13,824 bases of DNA from an uncultured Actinotalea sp. (GTDB lineage Bacteria > Actinomycetota > Actinomycetes > Actinomycetales > Cellulomonadaceae), in NCBI RefSeq assembly GCF_946885855.1, contig NZ_CAMPHH010000065.1, positions 1 to 13,824 of the forward strand. The letters run 5' to 3'. Each line of letters starts with the position of its first letter. Within the stretch, counting starts at the first letter, position 1. The translations under genes were made by a program, and so were the position numbers. Shown here one piece after another: positions 13,240-13,824 of this stretch. The notes under the pieces were generated by a model that saw nothing but the letters and a program-made list of their open reading frames with translations, ran no database searches and was not told the origin of the DNA.

Positions 13240-13764
13240 ATGAGCACCGCCACCCTGCCGCCCTGGCGCTCCGCGCTCGCCGTCGTCGCCCACCCCGACG
13301 ACGAGTCCTTCGCGCTCGGTGCCGTCATCTCGGAGCTCGTCGGGGCCGGCACGACGGTCTCGGTGCTGTGCCTGACGCGCGGCGAGGCGTCGACGCTCGG
13401 GGCGGTCGAGGACCTCAGCACCGTGCGCACCCTGGAGCTCGCCCGGGCGGCGGAGGCGCTCGGCGTCACCGGCCACGCGGACCACGCGCGGGCGACCGAG
13501 GCGGCACTCGCGGCTGCGGCCGACGCCGGCCTGCCGGACCTGGGCTGGACCGTGCCGGCTGCGGTCGCCGCGACGCTCAACGCGGCGTTCGACGGGCACG
13601 AGCCGGCCGACGTCGACGTCGTCGTCCCGGTCGACCGCACCCGCCAGCTCGAGGCGGTCCAGTGCCACGCCAGCCAGGCGGTGCCCGGCAGCGTGTTCTG
13701 GCGCCGGCTGGAGCTGCTGGGCTCCGCCGAGCACCTGCGCGTCCTGGCAGGCCCGGCCTCCTGA
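13240..13764 (+). CDS. Short PIG-L (LmbE) deacetylase-like protein with apparent internal deletion
   Basis: The 174-residue protein has the PIG-L start AVVAHPDDESFALGA (His18, Asp21, the two zinc ligands and catalytic Asp20 region), SVLCLTRGEAS, RTLELARAAEALGV, then at once TGHADHARATEAAL (His79, His82), and ends with DRTRQLEAVQCHASQ, typical of the family C-terminus. Known members have about 100 or more residues between the first and third zinc ligands (His12 to His113 in BcZBP, His13 to His147 in MshB); here it is 61-64. The stretch that normally holds the DG-containing strand and the rP(D)-VvTf strand is absent. ATG 13240 follows CGAGGAG. It is 34 bp after the MBL-rhodanese gene and likely cotranscribed. 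The family includes MshB and Mca of mycothiol metabolism, a fitting link to persulfides. Activity is doubtful. Confidence 0.8.
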   Translation: MSTATLPPWRSALAVVAHPDDESFALGAVISELVGAGTTVSVLCLTRGEASTLGAVEDLSTVRTLELARAAEALGVTGHADHARATEAALAAAADAGLPDLGWTVPAAVAATLNAAFDGHEPADVDVVVPVDRTRQLEAVQCHASQAVPGSVFWRRLELLGSAEHLRVLAGPAS

Positions 13765-13824
13765 CCGGCTCGTCCGGCCCGCCGCACCGGTTACACCCCC
13801 ACACCCGCCCACCCCGCCCTCGAA

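Noticed and set aside
11724..13787. Long open frame (687 codons) opposite the rhodanese/MBL/PIG-L operon
   Set aside because: It mirrors three well-supported genes, has no recognisable domain and shows the composition of an antisense shadow.
1..13824. CRISPR array, insertion sequence, phage or secondary-metabolite cluster
   Set aside because: No regularly spaced repeats, no transposase, integrase or phage protein, and no biosynthetic megasynthase were found in either strand.

Overview
The window is very GC-rich and its ORFs carry strong G/C third-position bias. Lipoproteins of the L-[AG]-A-C type, a tandem TelA/XpaC-like pair and a small Cys-rich protein of a type I recall from actinobacteria all point to a high-GC actinomycete. 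Cellulomonadaceae or a neighbouring Micrococcales family is my best guess; this rests on resemblance from memory, not on a search.

Left part (1-4363): the 3' end of a secreted CAP-domain protein; convergent to it a two-gene unit on the minus strand, an N5-(carboxyethyl)ornithine synthase-like opine dehydrogenase (838-2025) followed by a cupin (463-798). A strong ribosome binding site in front of the synthase serves a 12-residue upstream ORF whose stop overlaps the synthase start (ATGA). Divergent from it is a His-rich CPH-type copper ATPase (CopB, 2231-4363) preceded by a CsoR-like operator.

Middle part (4364-10700): a minus-strand pair of a small protein with a perfect 27-bp internal tandem duplication and a lipoprotein; a divergent L,D-transpeptidase lipoprotein; a class I methyltransferase; a small Trp-rich membrane protein; a TelA plus XpaC-like membrane-protein operon; a bidirectional hairpin terminator; and tRNA-Ser(CGA) on the minus strand.

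Right part (10714-13764) is the most interesting: a divergent sulfur module. Two perfect operators of the form ATACCCC-NN-GGGGTAT sit about 135 bp apart, each inside the spacer of a plausible sigma-70 promoter, one firing left and one right. Leftward lie a 38-residue, six-Cys protein and a four-helix membrane protein, separated by a 21-bp near-perfect hairpin whose loop holds the start codon of the second gene. Rightward lie a single-domain rhodanese, a CstB-like MBL-fold/double-rhodanese protein and an unusually short PIG-L deacetylase-like protein. The layout suggests a reactive-sulfur-species response controlled by a CsoR/CstR-family repressor encoded elsewhere. PIG-L enzymes include the mycothiol enzymes MshB and Mca, which would connect the operon to low-molecular-weight thiol chemistry; that link is inference. 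No gene-free stretch exceeds about 300 bases; the last 60 bases show nothing I can name.
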